In this document: one piece after another, positions 12,119 to 25,309 of the stretch
Position numbering within the stretch: position 1 is the first letter of the stretch
Layout of the letters: each line of letters opens with the position of its first letter
Assembly: GCA_013368375.1 (NCBI GenBank)
Contig: JAACJP010000030.1
Location: 186,001 to 250,000, forward strand
From: Tricholomella constricta
Taxonomy: Eukaryota > Basidiomycota > Agaricomycetes > Agaricales > Lyophyllaceae
Reading direction: 5' to 3'
DNA length: 64,000 bases
Program-made: the position numbers and the translations under genes
The notes under the pieces: model-generated
Told to the model about the DNA's origin: nothing
Database searches by the model: none
What the model saw: the letters and a program-made list of their open reading frames with translations, nothing else

Positions 12119-15100
12119 ATGGCCTATACACAGACCATGAGTCCCCAAGTAATTCACCAGCACTATCGTGATGTCCAGGCCCCCACAACCCCGCCCATGC
12201 AACGCAGACTCGCCTCCAAGATGCGCTTCGTCGCCGACCTCTCTCAATGTCTCTTCGATTTTGTGATCCAGCTGCTACCTACAACCGAGGAGATGGCAGT
12301 CAAGGAGGACGTTAGAAAGCTGCTTGAGAGGCTCATTCGCACTATCGAGCCAGACAGTCGACTGCTGTCCTTTGGGAGTACAGCCAACGGTTTCAGTCTG
12401 CGCAACTCTGGTCAGCACCTTCTCTTATGAGTTTATTCCACCAAACACATCTCAATTCCCTTCTATGTACAGACATGGACCTGTGCTGCTTGATAGACTC
12501 CAAGGAGCGGTTAGCCGCGACTGATCTAGTAACCATGCTGGGTGACCTCCTTGAGCGTGGTATGTGTACAGCGCTCTGCATCACGAATACTCGCTCATAT
12601 AGCATCGCAGAGACGAAGTTCCACGTCAAGCCTCTCCCCCATGCACGAATACCCATAGTGAAACTCTCCCTTGACCCATCGCCTGGACTCCCTCTCGGCA
12701 TTGCATGCGATATCGGCTTCGAAAATAGATTGGCACTGGAGAACACGCGTCTCCTGATGTGCTACGCCATGGTTGACCCCACTCGTGTACGAACAATGGT
12801 CCTGTTTCGTGAGTGACATACCGAAGCCCATCCATGTCTAGAGTCACCGCTGATTGATCGCCATCTGCAGTGAAAGTCTGGAGCAAACGGAGGTATGTCA
12901 TCAATCCAAGTTCACCCCCCAACCTTCTATCTCACCTTGTTCCGCAGAAAAATCAACTCTCCGTACAAAGGAACTCTCTCTTCTTACGGCTATGTTTTAC
13001 TTGTAATATATTTCCTGGTCCATGTCAAAAACCCGCCAGTACTTCCAAATCTGCAACAAATGCCGCCATTACGACCAATTACGACGGTATGGCTTTCCAC
13101 CCATCCACATCTCTGCGTGGCACTGACTTGACACACAGGAGGATACCCATCTCGCAGGGTACAACACTTGGTTCTTCGATGACATCGAGCTGCTGAGGCA
13201 GCGTTGGCATTCTGATAATACAGAGACTGTGGCCGAACTGTGAGTCTTCTGACAATTGGTGTCAGGGAACTGGGGTCTGACAGCGAAGCGCCTTCAAGGT
13301 TGATTGATTTCTTCCGATATTACTCTCGCGATTTCTCCTACAACACCGGTGTGGCCTCTATTCGGGCGGGTCTTCTGAAGAAAGAGTCGAAGGGCTGGCA
13401 AAATGACGTACGTTTCCCCTTCACCTTCCACTCCTATCAGACAAGTCTGATACGTTGATAGTTGTCAGGTGGACGTTACAATGATTCTCGAGAGCGTAAC
13501 AGGCTGTGCATAGAGGTAGGGCTTAGTTTGGAAACATCAATGATATAAGCCACTTACCCACCATATGTCGACAGGACCCGTTTGAGATCGACTTCAACGT
13601 TGCACGTTGTGTAACCAAAGATGGGCTCTACACGGTAAGAATGCGGTCCATCGTCCTTTACATCGACTGATGGCATCTCTTGCAGATTCGCGGAGAGTTC
13701 ATGCGTGCAGCCCGAGTGCTTTCAACTCGCCCTGAGCGTGCCATCATCGCTCTGGCCGAACTATGTGAAGAGCGCAGGGACGAAGACCTTATCTCTGCTC
13801 CGCCCTACGTCTCATCCCGCGTTTCACTTCCACCACAGACCCCATACACGGTCGGGAGTCAATCCATGCGCAAAGGAGGTCCTCCACTTGAACGCCTGTC
13901 CCCTCCCACAAAATTCTTCGAGCCAGGCCCCCGTCATACCGTTTCGATCCGCCCACCTCCACCTGAACAGATGCCCGAGCATATGGCTCCAAAAAGGAGC
14001 AAATGGACCAGCCCGCCACCTGCGGAAGCGCCTTCGGCGGATCACTCGCTGTTTGAGAGCCAACTAGGCATGGGGCTGGAATTGGCCACGTCCTCCACTG
14101 AGGCGCGAGAAAAGGAAGCCTCCTCGTACCACTCATCGTCGAGCAACAGCGAATTCCTGACAGACGAAGAGACTCGTTCGGACGCTGCAGAATCGGATGA
14201 CGTCACGTCCGTGCGCTCCTACACCGAGGGGTCGACGATGAACGGCATGGGTGGGCAACGCCGGCCGTCTTGGCACGCCCGTGATACCGCCGTCCGTATC
14301 CCGCACGCGTCCTTTGGAGGACAAGGCCCCGGAGGCCGTTTGCGCTTCTCTCCGCGAGTAGTCGACACCTCCCCTATCCCGATGTTCCGCCCTTTACCCG
14401 CCCATATCCAGGACCCAACGCCTTCCTCATCCCGCGTCGAAATGCCAAAGCGACCCCTAGGAGGCTCCCCGCGTCTGTCTCGCGGTCCCTCATGGCCCTC
14501 TTCCTCGAATACTCCCATCGGCGTCTCGGTCCCCCTGCCTCCGTCTCCTGAATCCCCCATGCACCCGCACGCCCAGAGCTTCACGGAACCCTCCAACACT
14601 GTATTTTACCAAACGACAGTTCCACGCTCACCACGCCCGAACGTCCTATACCCCTCCTCCGGATCGCATTCGTCTCTCCTTGCACAATATCAGTCCCAGC
14701 CCCTACCTCACTCTCAACCGTACTATGTACATAGCCTCAATCACAACAACCCGAGAACCGATGTCGATCTTGGTCTTAGCAGCAACTCCAACGTGCCGCC
14801 GGATATCTTCCCGCCGAACATGCCCCCGGTGGTCACGTCCATGAACCCGAACCCGCGCATGCTGGGGCGCTCGTCGGCGGGGCCGGAAACACCCACTCCT
14901 GGCACCTACCCTTACTCACACGCGCATTCTTTGTCGACCACGACGATCACCGCACCCACTCCACCCCCGCACGTCGTGGGTTTCGCTTCTTCTTCGTCTC
15001 CAACTCTTGCGGGACCGAGTCGCCCGAACCCGAACATGAATTCAAACGTAAACGTGAACGCGAACGCGAATTCATTTACGATATCTGCATCCGCATCCGC

Positions 15101-15638
15101 TCGCCGCCCCTCTGCTTCGGAATCATCCGGGCTCCCGGCCTCCTCCCGCTCACGCTCCAGGTCACGCTCCAGATCACGCCCTCCACATACAGGTAACGCC
15201 CACGAAATACCCACTCATACCCACACAAACCTTGCTCGCACGCACGACCCCGCTCTGGGGCATGGTCAGTTTATTGGGCCGCCCAAAGACGGGGGAAATG
15301 AGAATGTTAATGGGAACGGGACGGGCGCGAGCTCACCGCACTCGACGGGCAGCTCGCCTGCGCCCTCGTCAACGGGGTATGCGACGTCTCGCTCTCCCTC
15401 GCCGGCATCGTCGTCATCGCCCTCCCCGCCGCCCACCGCCATGCCTATTCCCATGCGGAAGGATAAGAGTGAAGACGAGCATGGGGACGAGTTAGTGTTC
15501 GCCCCTGACCTCGCTGCCGAATCTACTGTGCAGGAGGTGGAGATACGTCCGAGAAGAGATGGGGAGGTGGACTTACTGCAGCACGAGCAGCCAATTTTTA
15601 GATCTCACCCACAGCCGCAGCCTCAGACTTCAGTGTGA
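12119..15638 (+). CDS. Cid1/TUTase-family nucleotidyltransferase with long disordered tail
   Basis: Non-canonical poly(A)/poly(U) polymerase that adds nucleotides to RNA 3' ends. The start ATG at 12119 opens a frame with FGSTANGFSLRNS. Removing a 62 nt intron joins this to DMDLCCLID, which restores the Cid1-type catalytic motif with two aspartates; the third Asp is in CDIGFEN. The nucleotide-recognition half holds a STGTLSSYG-like segment (here KGTLSSYGYVLLVIYFL), the PAP-associated region around WFFDDIELLRQRW, and RNRLCIEDPFEIDFNVART-like sequence read across two introns (13509-13575, 13634-13685). The last exon (13680-15638) encodes about 600 Pro/Ser-rich, low-complexity residues with an SR stretch (SRSRSRSRSRSRPP). 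Family members in fission yeast uridylate mRNA (Cid1) or polyadenylate it (Cid13). Sequence alone does not say which base is preferred. Confidence 0.88.
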
Positions 15639-16534
15639 GGTTCCGGTGTGCGTGCGTGCGTATCCTTCGGCGCTTGGCGTGCACTAGATTTCGCCGCCAC
15701 TTGCACAACGCGACACGGCGCTCGAAAACAGGGCTGGTCTACATAACCTCTCATGGCTGTTCATACGTCCATCTATGTGACTCGGACAGGTACTTACTTT
15801 CTTCAATACGGCCCTACTTTTCGGTCTCGGTTTTCGCTGCATCCGAATCGACGTCGCGGCCGTGTTGGACAATCCAAGGCCCCCTGCCCGTCTCTCCAAC
15901 TCGAGCGTTGTGGTCGTCAACAATTTTTTTTTTTCCTTTTTTCCCGTTCGCCCCGCCTTTTGGTTCCCTTCCCTCCCTTGCTTGACTCGGCCCCCGGTTC
16001 TAACCATCATTTGCGCGTTTCTGTCCTGACATATACGCTTACGCTTACTTTACGTTTCGCATGTTGCCGCTTGCTTGTTGCATATGCTTTAGTAGACCAC
16101 AATGGCTAGTCCTGCCCCCCTCCCCTTCGTACTTACTCTCTTGCCATACCCCAGTGCCCCACACCCCAACCACCACCACCGCCCACCCCCACCGTCACCG
16201 CCTCGCAAATCCGGACTTCATCGACCCGATATTCCATCCACGACGCGCACGCATGCACGCCTGTATGGCATTGGAACTTCATTTACGCTTACGCTACATA
16301 TGTACGTGCCCCTCGTGTACTGTCTGCCCGTCACACTCTGTAATTGGTAGCACTGACTCGCACTTGACTTGCATTGGGTTTGGTTTCGAACGGAGCGCGT
16401 GGTTTGCGTACAGAAGCATGTTTATAAGTCTTACATGTAGGTTGCAAGACAAAAGAGAGCAGAAAATGACGTGACACTAGGACGGATGGTGAGTAGGTTA
16501 GAGTAGGGTACGAAAGGGTGCTTGAAGGGCCTGT
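15639..16534. other. Tail-to-tail intergenic region
   Basis: About 0.9 kb between the convergent 3' ends of the Cid1-like gene and LSM7. It is pyrimidine-rich with a T9 run near 15924 and shows no protein-like frame. Probably 3' UTRs and terminators. Confidence 0.5.
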
Positions 16535-17071
16535 TTATTCCTCTTGTGCGTTGAAGGGGTTTGCGATCTCTTCAGACCCGTCCACGGGGCTCAGGAGTGT
16601 GATGGTAGGACCACGGAGGACGGCGAGTCCTAGCGAGCGCGTGTGCGGCTCGGGCTCTGTATGGGAAGCGTAATTATGAGAACACGTTCACGCCGGGGGA
16701 CACGGATCTTACCCAGGATCTCCTCCTCGACCTCGTCTAGCACGAGATTCAGCAGCTGATCGTAGCCCTTGAGGATGCCTTTGACTGTGGGTGCGATTAG
16801 ATTAGTGTCGAGGCGCGCGTTGGAGAGACAGACGCACCCTCGCGCCCGCCGGTGAACTTGACACGGATGCGCTCGTTCACGTATTTGGATAGATCGAGGA
16901 TGGCCTCGCGTTTGGGCTTGTCCATGGTAGGCTGGGAGCCCTGGGGCCCACCATGACGGCCCTTGAAACCGGCTGCGACGCCTCTTGCGCCTCGAGCTGC
17001 ACCGCGACCCTAGAGGATGAGTTGAAACGCAAACCAGGGAGGAGAGACGGGGAACTAACCCGATCTGCCAT
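16535..17071 (-). CDS. LSM7: U6 snRNA-associated Sm-like protein LSm7
   Basis: LSm7 is a shared subunit of the nuclear Lsm2-8 ring (binds the U6 snRNA 3' end in splicing) and the cytoplasmic Lsm1-7 ring (binds the 3' ends of deadenylated mRNA and promotes decapping). Four exons: MADR at 17071; a Gly/Arg-rich leader leading into the Sm1 motif (KREAILDLSKYVNERIRVKF, then TGGRE); VKGILKGYDQLLNLVLDEV, containing the Sm RNA-contact loop; and a final exon with the Sm2 segment TRSLGLAVLRGPTITLLSP. The stop is at 16535-16537. Length and motif order fit LSM7. It shares a 241-base upstream region with KAP95. Confidence 0.93.
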
Positions 17072-17312
17072 TGAGGAGTAGAGTGGTGTGGTGAGAAAGG
17101 GAGACAGCCTTTGATGTGTAGACAAAAAGATGGACTTGATAGAATTTTTTTTCAAGTTCAGCCGGGCTCTCTGATCAGCGTCGCCCTCGCACTTATCACC
17201 AACACGACTGTTATCGGTTCATCCACGACGCCCCCTCCAGTGGTCCACACTAGCTTTTTCTTTTTCTTTTATCTTTTCTTTACGAGTGTTCAGCCCTATC
17301 GTCGAATCAGCC
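17072..17312. promoter_or_regulatory. Bidirectional promoter between LSM7 and KAP95
   Basis: Only 241 bases separate the two start codons, so both promoters and both 5' UTRs must lie here. A T/C-rich stretch (TTTTTCTTTTTC type) at about 17250-17280 sits just upstream of KAP95, as is common in fungal promoters. No TATA box is evident. Confidence 0.6.
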
Positions 17313-20300
17313 ATGAATGCAACAGACCTCCTCACAAATACCCTCTCCGCTGGTACGCCACTCTCCGAGCGCGTTCAACGCCCCCCGGTCCCCTCACTCC
17401 TCTCTCTTTCTCTCTCCCAGATGCGAATACGCGCCAGGATGCCACTCAAAAGCTCGAAAATGCTGCACGGGACAACTACGTGCGTTGAGTCTCTGCCCTG
17501 CGCCCACTCCACCCCATGCTCATCGCCCGCATCTGCCCCTATATTTCAATGTAGCCCGAGTACATGCTCATGCTTTCCTCTGTCCTTCTCGAAGAAAACA
17601 ACCCTATCCATGTCCGGAACGCCGCCGGTCTCGCTCTGAAGAATGCTTTGTCCGCACGCGTAAGTGTCTGCAATTTCACTCCTTTTGATTTTTTTTTCTG
17701 GCATGTTCATTGCCTGATTCGCTTCTCTTGTTTTTCTTTTCGCCATTTTACAGGACAGCGCTCGCCAGACAGACTACTCGAACAGGTGGCTAGCCCTCAA
17801 CAACGACACCAAGACAAAGATCAAACAGGATGCCCTCCTCACTCTCGGCTCCGCCTCCCAGAAGGCCGGCAACTTTGCCTCCCAGGTCGTCGCCGCCATC
17901 GCCGCAGTCGAGCTTCCCCAAAACCATTGGTCCGAACTCATCGAGCTCCTTCTCGGCTTCGTCAACAACCAGCAAAACACCAACCTCAAAATCGCGACCC
18001 TCCAGACGATCGGCTTCATCTGCGAGACAATAGTGCGTGCTTATCTTTCCTGCCTGTACACGTACTCCCGTTCCTGATCGAGCTTAAATCAGAAACCGGA
18101 GATCCTGAGCCTCCGGTCGAACGAGATCTTGACCGCCGTCATTCATGGCGCGCGCAAGGAGGAGCCATCGTCGGACGTGCAGCTGGCCGCGATCCATGCG
18201 CTGTACAATTCCCTCGAGTTCGTGCGCGAGAACTTTGAGCGTGAGGTGCGTATCTACCGCCTTCCGGGTTTAGGGTTTGGAAGTATTGATTCTTCTTGGG
18301 TTGCGAAGGGCGAGCGGAATTACATCATGCAGGTCGTCTGCGAGGCTACGCAGAACCCCGCGGTGGCAGTCCAAGTCGGCGCCTTTGAGTGTCTGGTGCG
18401 CATCATGGGACTTTATTACGACAAAATGGCGTTGTACATGGAGCAGGCGCTCTTCGGGGTACGTGAGACTGATGTGATACGGAACCTATGGGCTGAAATT
18501 TACCCCTTGTAGCTGACTGTTGTTGGGATGAAACATTCTGATGAGCGAGTTGCGCTTCAAGCTGTTGAGTTTTGGTCGACAGTATGCGAGGAAGAGGTGG
18601 ATTTGGCTCTCGAGGCTCAAGAGGCGTGTCCGCTCCCTTTTCAAATACCGATCTGACAATCTGACTGTGCTTTATCTTAGGCTCAGGACTATGGCGAAAC
18701 CCCCGAAACCGAGTCGAAGCACTTCGCCAAGATTGCGCTCCCCGAAATCGTCCCCGTCCTCCTCTTGCTCCTCACCAAGCAAGAAGAGGACGCCGACGAC
18801 GACGAGTGGAACGTCTCCATGGCCGCCGGCACCTGCCTCGCCCTTCTCGCAGGCGCCGTCCAGGACGCCATTGTTCCCGCCGTCATCCCCTTCATCGAGG
18901 CACACATCAAAGCCGAAGACTGGCACCAGCGCGAGGCTGCCGTCATGACATTCGGCTCGATCCTCGAGGGCCCCGACCCCTCCGTCCTCACGCCCCTCGT
19001 GAACCAGGCTCTACCCCTCCTCATTGATATGATGACGGACCCCAACCCACACGTCAAGGACACCACCGCGTGGACGCTAGGCCGCATCTGCGACCTGCTG
19101 ATCTCATGCATCAAGCCCGACGTGCATCTGCACCCGCTGATATCAGCGCTGGTGAACGGCCTCCAGGACAGCCCGCGCGTCGTGGCGAACTGCTGCTGGG
19201 CGTTGATGAACCTCGCGGACCAGCTGGGTGTGTTTTATGAAGACGATCCGGATGCGAGACAGGCGCCGGGCCCGCTGTCCCCGTACTATGAGGGCGTTGT
19301 GCAGGCGCTGCTGCGCGTTACGGAAAGGTAAGTGATCGCGTGGTTTGAGCGATGTGTTGTCTGTCTTTTTGTGTATGTATGCTGATGAATTGGGTATTGG
19401 TGCAGTGCGGGCAACGAGGCGAATTACCGCACGGCGGCGTATGAGGCGATCACTTCATACCTCACCCAGGCGACGGCGGACGCGATCCCGGTGGTGCAAA
19501 ACACGGTTGTGACGATTCTGCAGCGCATGGAGCAGCTGCTTAGCATGCAGGTGCGTCGTGCACATGTCGTGCGCGTGTATCCTTCTTTGATGGTTGACGG
19601 CCGGGATAGAACCAAATATTGGGCGTGGATGACCGCAATAACTGGAATGAGCTCCAGAGCAACTTCTGCAGTGTCGTCATCGTGAGTTTTTGCCGCTTTT
19701 TGTTCTGCTTATGTGAATATGTACTCAAGTTACCTGCTGTGTCGTAGTGTGTCATCCGGAAGCTCAATGATGGGATCCAACCCCTTGCAGACCGTGTCAT
19801 GACCCTCATCCTCCAACTGATCCAGGCCGCAGGCAAAACCTCGACTGTCCTCGAGGACGCCTTCCTCGTCGTCGGTTCACTCGCATCAGGTATGAACCCA
19901 CAATATGCATTCCATGCCAATTCCATGACCCAACTTTCTTCCCTCCAACACCACAGCCCTCGAAGCGAACTTTGCGCCCTACATCCAAGCCTTCCTTCCC
20001 TTCCTGTACCCGGCGCTCAAAGCACACGAGGACACACAGCTCTGCACCGTCGCCGTCGGCATCATCGGCGACATCTCCCGCGCGCTAGGCGAGCAGAGCG
20101 CGCAGTACGCCAACCCGTTCATGACCGTCCTGTTTGAGAACCTCCAGAGCGAGGTCCTCAACAGGAACGTCAAGATCTCGATCCTGTCGTGCTTTGGCGA
20201 CATCGCGCTTGCGGTGGGGCCGGAGTTTGAGCCGTATTTGGATACGACGATGAATGTGCTGAGGCAGGCGGGTGCGGTGGAGCCGAACCCTGTACGTTCC

Positions 20301-20868
20301 CGCTTTTTTTTTGCTTTTTGAGGGAGACGGATGGACGAGTGCTAATGCTAATGTTTATTGTTTTGCGTTTCATTAGCTGGATTATGATCTTGTGGACTAC
20401 GTCGGACAGCTGCGCGAGGGCATCCTGGAGGCATACACCGGCATCGTCACTGGGTTGAAGAAGACAGAAAAAGGCACGTACCCTACGATTCCATGGCTAC
20501 TACAACAGCATTAGGAGCTGACAGCGTGAATGACACTACAGTGACCCTGCTCCTTCCCCATTCGCCACATATCCTGGAACTCATCCAGCGCTGCCTCTCG
20601 GACGAAGAGCGCACGGACTCCCTCATGCGCCTGTCGTACGGGCTTCTGGGCGACCTCGCTGACTCGTTCCCGAATGGCCAAATCAAGAACCTGCTGCTCA
20701 ACAACTGGGTCGCGGCGGAGCTGAGGACTAAGAACCGCATGCCCCCGGAGACGAAGAAGACTATGCGGTGGGCTCGCGAGGTGCGTCCTTTCCCCCTTCA
20801 TGTCTTTTCTCGTGGTCTGCGGCTGATCTATGTGGTGCTTGTAGATGGTGAAGAAAGCGACGCAGTAG
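17313..20868 (+). CDS. KAP95: Importin subunit beta-1 (karyopherin beta, Kap95)
   Basis: Nuclear import carrier that binds importin alpha, Ran-GTP and FG nucleoporins. The start ATG at 17313 gives [13 protein letters not shown]; the second exon continues [18 protein letters not shown]. Recognisable family segments follow: [63 protein letters not shown] (the conserved central HEAT repeat), [33 protein letters not shown], and a C-terminal VGLKKTEK-like segment. The end is MRWAREMVKKATQ, with the stop at 20866-20868. The acidic loop (EEDADDDEW near 18785) is present. At least ten short introns interrupt it and the total length of about 860 residues is normal. No break was seen. Confidence 0.93.
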
Positions 20869-22043
20869 ACATATCCTTCTCGGACGATCTTTTCCTGCAT
20901 CCTTTGTTTTTCTTTTTTTTGTTGTCCAATTATCCCCTTCTTTTATATTCCATCACGGCGGCTTTCTCTCCTACCCATCCATTCATCCATTTATCTCATC
21001 ATTCTCTGTCGCTCTCATCAAATTTCCTCTCGTTTTTTTCTTTTTTTTTGTTTGCATGCAATTTACGATCTCTCACTCTCTCTCTGCATTCGTCGATCGC
21101 CATCTGAAGGAGGCACTTTACACATCACGATTCTTGCATGCCATATAGCCCTAGACGACACCGGTGCTTCCGGTCGTAGTAGTAGTAGTATCAGTAGTAG
21201 TTAGTCTATCACCCATCCCACCCCTGCCCATTCCATCCCATCCCATTCCAGCCATCTCCATCCTGCGCGTGCATCTCATTTCCCTATATTGTTCTTTTGG
21301 TTTTCCTTGCCACCCTGCCACTGCCACTGCCACTGCCATTTGCCACGCGGATGCCCCCCCCCCATAATAAAGTTAATAGAATCTCGAGGTTTCTTCCACT
21401 CACGCATAATAAGCGCAAGCATTAGCGCTCGTATGCCAATGGTCCAGCTCCGATGAGTACGGAATGAGGAGTACTCATCGCTTCGCCTTCTGGCTTCCTT
21501 TTAGGACAATAGTTGGTTCTCCTTGTTTTGTCACAATACTTTCATTGACCAGTGCAGAGGCTCGTAGAGGAACCATGATCATCGATGGTATCCAAACCCA
21601 TATTTCGGGCCCAGCGTTGGCGACATTCTTCTAGTCCGGTTCTAGATGCTGGCTACTAGTGGGGGCCTTGTATTCCCTCAGCGTCATGGGAGTCCATCCT
21701 GGCAACGTCGTTGAGCGAAAATTTCTCAGGGAAGAGGATTAATAGACTAGTATCATTCCCTGTGGCTTTGAATGTCTCTGGGGAAGCAGGTAGGTTCTCG
21801 AGATTGACCGTGACACTGTGCTTCATCTTTCTCATGACACAGGTTCTAGTGGCAGAAAACGTCGCCTACATATGACAATATTGATACAAAGTATAAGCTG
21901 AATATCTAAGGTACTACAGTGTGTGAGTGAGTGAGAACTAAAATGAACTGGATGTTCCAATTGAAAAACAAGGCACATTTGTGGCGCTACGGGGAGTTGA
22001 TGAATCTCAATCGCAGAGACCTGCTTCATTTATTACCTCTGGA
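20869..22043. other. Convergent intergenic region
   Basis: Between the 3' ends of KAP95 and the RBR ligase. The first 250 bases are a T/C-rich probable KAP95 3' UTR. Short simple repeats occur near 21174-21200 (GTAGTA type) and 21215-21245 (CCCATCCCATT type), with a C9 run at 21354-21362. No gene seen. Confidence 0.5.
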
Positions 22044-23747
22044 TCATGCGACGGCAGTAGAAGCTGGATGTTCGACGCCCTCGACAGATTTGATATCGAC
22101 CTTTGTGTTCTGAAGGTGATACTCCTTCAGCGCGCGTTCGGCCGCTACCCTGACCTGCGCAAATATCGCAATCATCAGCCTTGCTTGATACCAATGGACA
22201 CTGGTAAGCACGAACATCTTCTGCATGTCTCTCATCGACTGCATCCCAAAGCCGACAGGTCTCGCTACGTCTATCCGCTGTTCCGATAGTCTGAGGCATA
22301 TGAAAGGATCAACGGGGCGAGCGCCACAGCCAAGAATTATAGACAGACTTGATCGAAATGGTCATATCCCTTGATGATTTGGCGGCAGATGTAGCAGGAA
22401 TACGTCCCACAGTTCGCAGATGGACACTTCATCTTGTTGCACTTCGAGGATTGATCAGTACTGTGGATGCCTGACAGCAGAATGACTCACTCCGGTCTCT
22501 TTGATGAACGCTGTGGGAACGATTGTTAGAGGCCGTGTGGGTAGGATCGTAAGAATGTCAGAACGCACGTTTTTTGCATCCTGGGCATTGTCTTACAAGT
22601 GCGCCACCTGAGAGGTCTGCGATGAGAATTTTACACGGCGAGCAAGAGGTACGGCGCACTCATTGCTTCGTCTACATGATGTTTTCCTTTCGAATCAACT
22701 ATTGATAAACTTACATGAGCATTATGGAAACTAGATTGCTATGTCTGTAAAACGCACCTTCACACATATTCGGGCGATGATCCTGGAATGCGTGGGTTCA
22801 AGGCACATCGGATACATTAAGAAGAAACAACATGCGCACCAGCTTCTTACACCATCGACAACTGATGACTCCGCACACTTTTCTGTTCCTGCACATCAAA
22901 ATCTGCCCGGCATCGTTTTCCGAAATGATGCACGCCCAATCGCAGAATGGGCAGTACAGCAGATTATCCAAGCCTGCACTTTCCAAGTCTCTCCGTTGTT
23001 TCACGCGTTCCCAGAGCTCTATCGTCTTCGTTGGAAGACAGCGACGCAGCTCAGAGGGCGAGATTTCGGCAGTACATCCTGATTGGTCCATACACAGGAT
23101 ATCTGGGTTGTGCGAACCAAGGAGGATAGATGAGTGTGTATTCATACAAGGACTGCAGAACAGATGAGTTTCAGGGCACTGAATCATCTCCTCCTACGCG
23201 TCGTTTAGTCATAGCATGTCTCCGGTCGCGGCGAGCAACAACTTACAAATGGATATGTGGCGAAACAACAGCCACATTCGACAGCATCCTGGAGATTTTC
23301 TTGCTCTGTTGCGTCGTTACCTGAATCTTCCTGGTGGTCGTTGAGCAGTACATCTATGACAGTCTCCACAACTCCATCTTCGCCATTCACTATGGCTTCC
23401 TCGACAAGGACATGCAGCTGGTTCGAATCTTCGCCCGGCATTATCTCGAGAATACGCTCCACAAATTCAGCAACCGTTTTAGAATCAAAATCGCGGTCTA
23501 GTCGTGTCGAAGGACGCGATGTTCCAGAAGAAGGAAGTGAAGCGACAATGGAAGCCATTAGAAAGAGCAGTCCTGCAACTATTCGTAGTAGTTGTCTGTC
23601 ATTCCAGTGAGTCCGTTCGTTCAAGCTGATGCCCAGAATGACAGGCTTACTGAAAGGTGCAGAAAGACATCTCGTACTGTAAAGTCCAGTACACTTGTGA
23701 GATGAGGACCACGAGGACCGATTAAGGTAAAACACTTGTGATGCCAT
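22044..23747 (-). CDS. RBR-type E3 ubiquitin ligase, RNF216-like
   Basis: RING-between-RING ligases accept ubiquitin on a RING2 cysteine and pass it to substrate. The start is an ATG at 23747. Exon 2 begins with a 19-residue hydrophobic stretch (LLRIVAGLLFLMASIVASL) that could anchor the protein in a membrane. RING1 follows: ECGCCFATYPF joined across an intron to EEMIQCPETHLFC, then CMNTHSSILLGSHN and CMDQSGCTAEI. The IBR contains YCPFCDWAC and VCGVISCRWCKKL. RING2 contains RQCPGCKK, then GCNKMKCPSANCGTYSC with the candidate catalytic Cys in NKMKC, and IIKGYDHFDQ as in RNF216. The C-terminal exons contain LWDAVDERHAEDV and VAAERALKEYHLQ. The stop is at 22044-22046. The fold assignment is firm; the substrate is unknown. 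The start codon is the least certain part. Confidence 0.82.
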
Positions 23748-25309
23748 GCCGAGACTGCTTTTTGTGTTGTTAGACCAGATTTGAAACAGAATTGGCTTTG
23801 GGTCGTGTTCTAGAGAACGCGATCGTGTCGCGTATCGCCGAAATGTTCAAACACCGCGCACACCTTTCCTATTCTTCGACTCGGAGTCACCGTGCTGCTC
23901 CTGTTATCAAAGTTGCTGGAAACATCAGGACGCTCAGATCTGCTAACTGGCCAATGCCATAGGGCCTTGCGATGCCGGAGGTCAGACCTTCGAAGCCGCC
24001 CACTGGCGCGGCGAAGATTTGGCAGGAACTTTTCATCTTATCGTCAGTTGAGCCTGCCAGTGATTGGAAGGGGTTCATTGAAGCTACTACTCACTTCCTA
24101 GGTCCATGGGTCATGTATCAGCTGGATATACAATATCATCAGCGGTAAGTGGCCCTTTCGCGCCTTTACGGAGAAGTACAAATTTTCACCGGCCTGTGCG
24201 CTGACTGCCTCGGAGTTGCCAGAAGGAATGCGGTGGATTACTGTGAAGTTGTGCGTGAACTTTTCAGTTTACATGCTATGTAATTGCCTTGAGCTTCTCG
24301 AGGTGGCGCTACGGGGCCATATGTGAGATATTGATCGTTTCTGCGATAGCTATAGCCCCGGCTTTAAGTATGAAAGAGGGGTATGGTGTTGTTAATAGTC
24401 CTGGTGTGTGCCGGAGCATAGCACGATTGCCTCCACCACCCATTGCTGTATGCTGAACTCTCGCGCCGCCTCGCTTTAGCTACAGCACTGGGTTCCAAAC
24501 CAATTCATTCATCGTCCATCCGCGCGGCACAGCCCGGTTCTAGCTTGCGTTTTCGGCTCTCGATCCTGGACATGGCCTTGATAATCCGATCCTGGCTTGT
24601 CGTCTCTGTGTGGACCCGAGCAGGTCGCCGTTTGACATTAAAACGCAACGCAGCCGCAAAGCGATCGACTGCCGGTGGTACTTGAGATTCACCATCGGCG
24701 TGGACGACTGAGGTCGTCAGTGCTCGATATCGACCAGCAGCGGTGGATGGGGCCTTCCCACCAACTTCCCACTGACGCTGCAGTCCGTTTACCGCTGGGT
24801 CGGACGATTTTCCAGCCCTAGTGCCTATCTACATGTGTGTCAATCGAGTTACTCCAACAGGGCAATCACATTTCATTCCTTTGAATCTCAAACTACATGC
24901 GGGCTCAATAAATTTCCTCCTTCATATTACTTTTTGCTACCCGGATTTACGTATCGTCTTTGTGGCGCTCACTGAATCGTCCTATCTGATTTCTATATCT
25001 AGATGAATACGACGGCTTCGTAAGTGCAAGCATAGGTCCTGGCAATAGACAACCTGTCGGGCTCAATCCGGACAGGGAGGGGCACTGGGCCATTTACCAA
25101 TTCTGAACTTTGCTATTTTTTCAAAAGGAGAATTGGGATAATAAAATGCAAATATCGTAGCAGTACAATGGAAACCTATAGAATGGTGAAAGGGAGCAAG
25201 TAGGAAGTAGACAGTGGGATGGTACAGATACAGTGGAGTCCGTGCAATCGAGGCAAAGCTGATAATATACTACGCTGAGTCCGAGAGTTGTGCCTAGGCA
25301 TGTTTGACA
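23748..25309. other. Intergenic region without recognised gene
   Basis: 1.5 kb upstream of the RBR gene. An 80-codon frame at 24443-24685 (+) is rich in Arg/Ser/Ala and has no recognisable motif. Nothing else supportable. Confidence 0.45.

Noticed and set aside
14912..15214. Antisense open frame rich in Glu/Phe within the Cid1-like tail exon
   Set aside because: Mirror image of the low-complexity sense exon; no independent start context, introns or domain.
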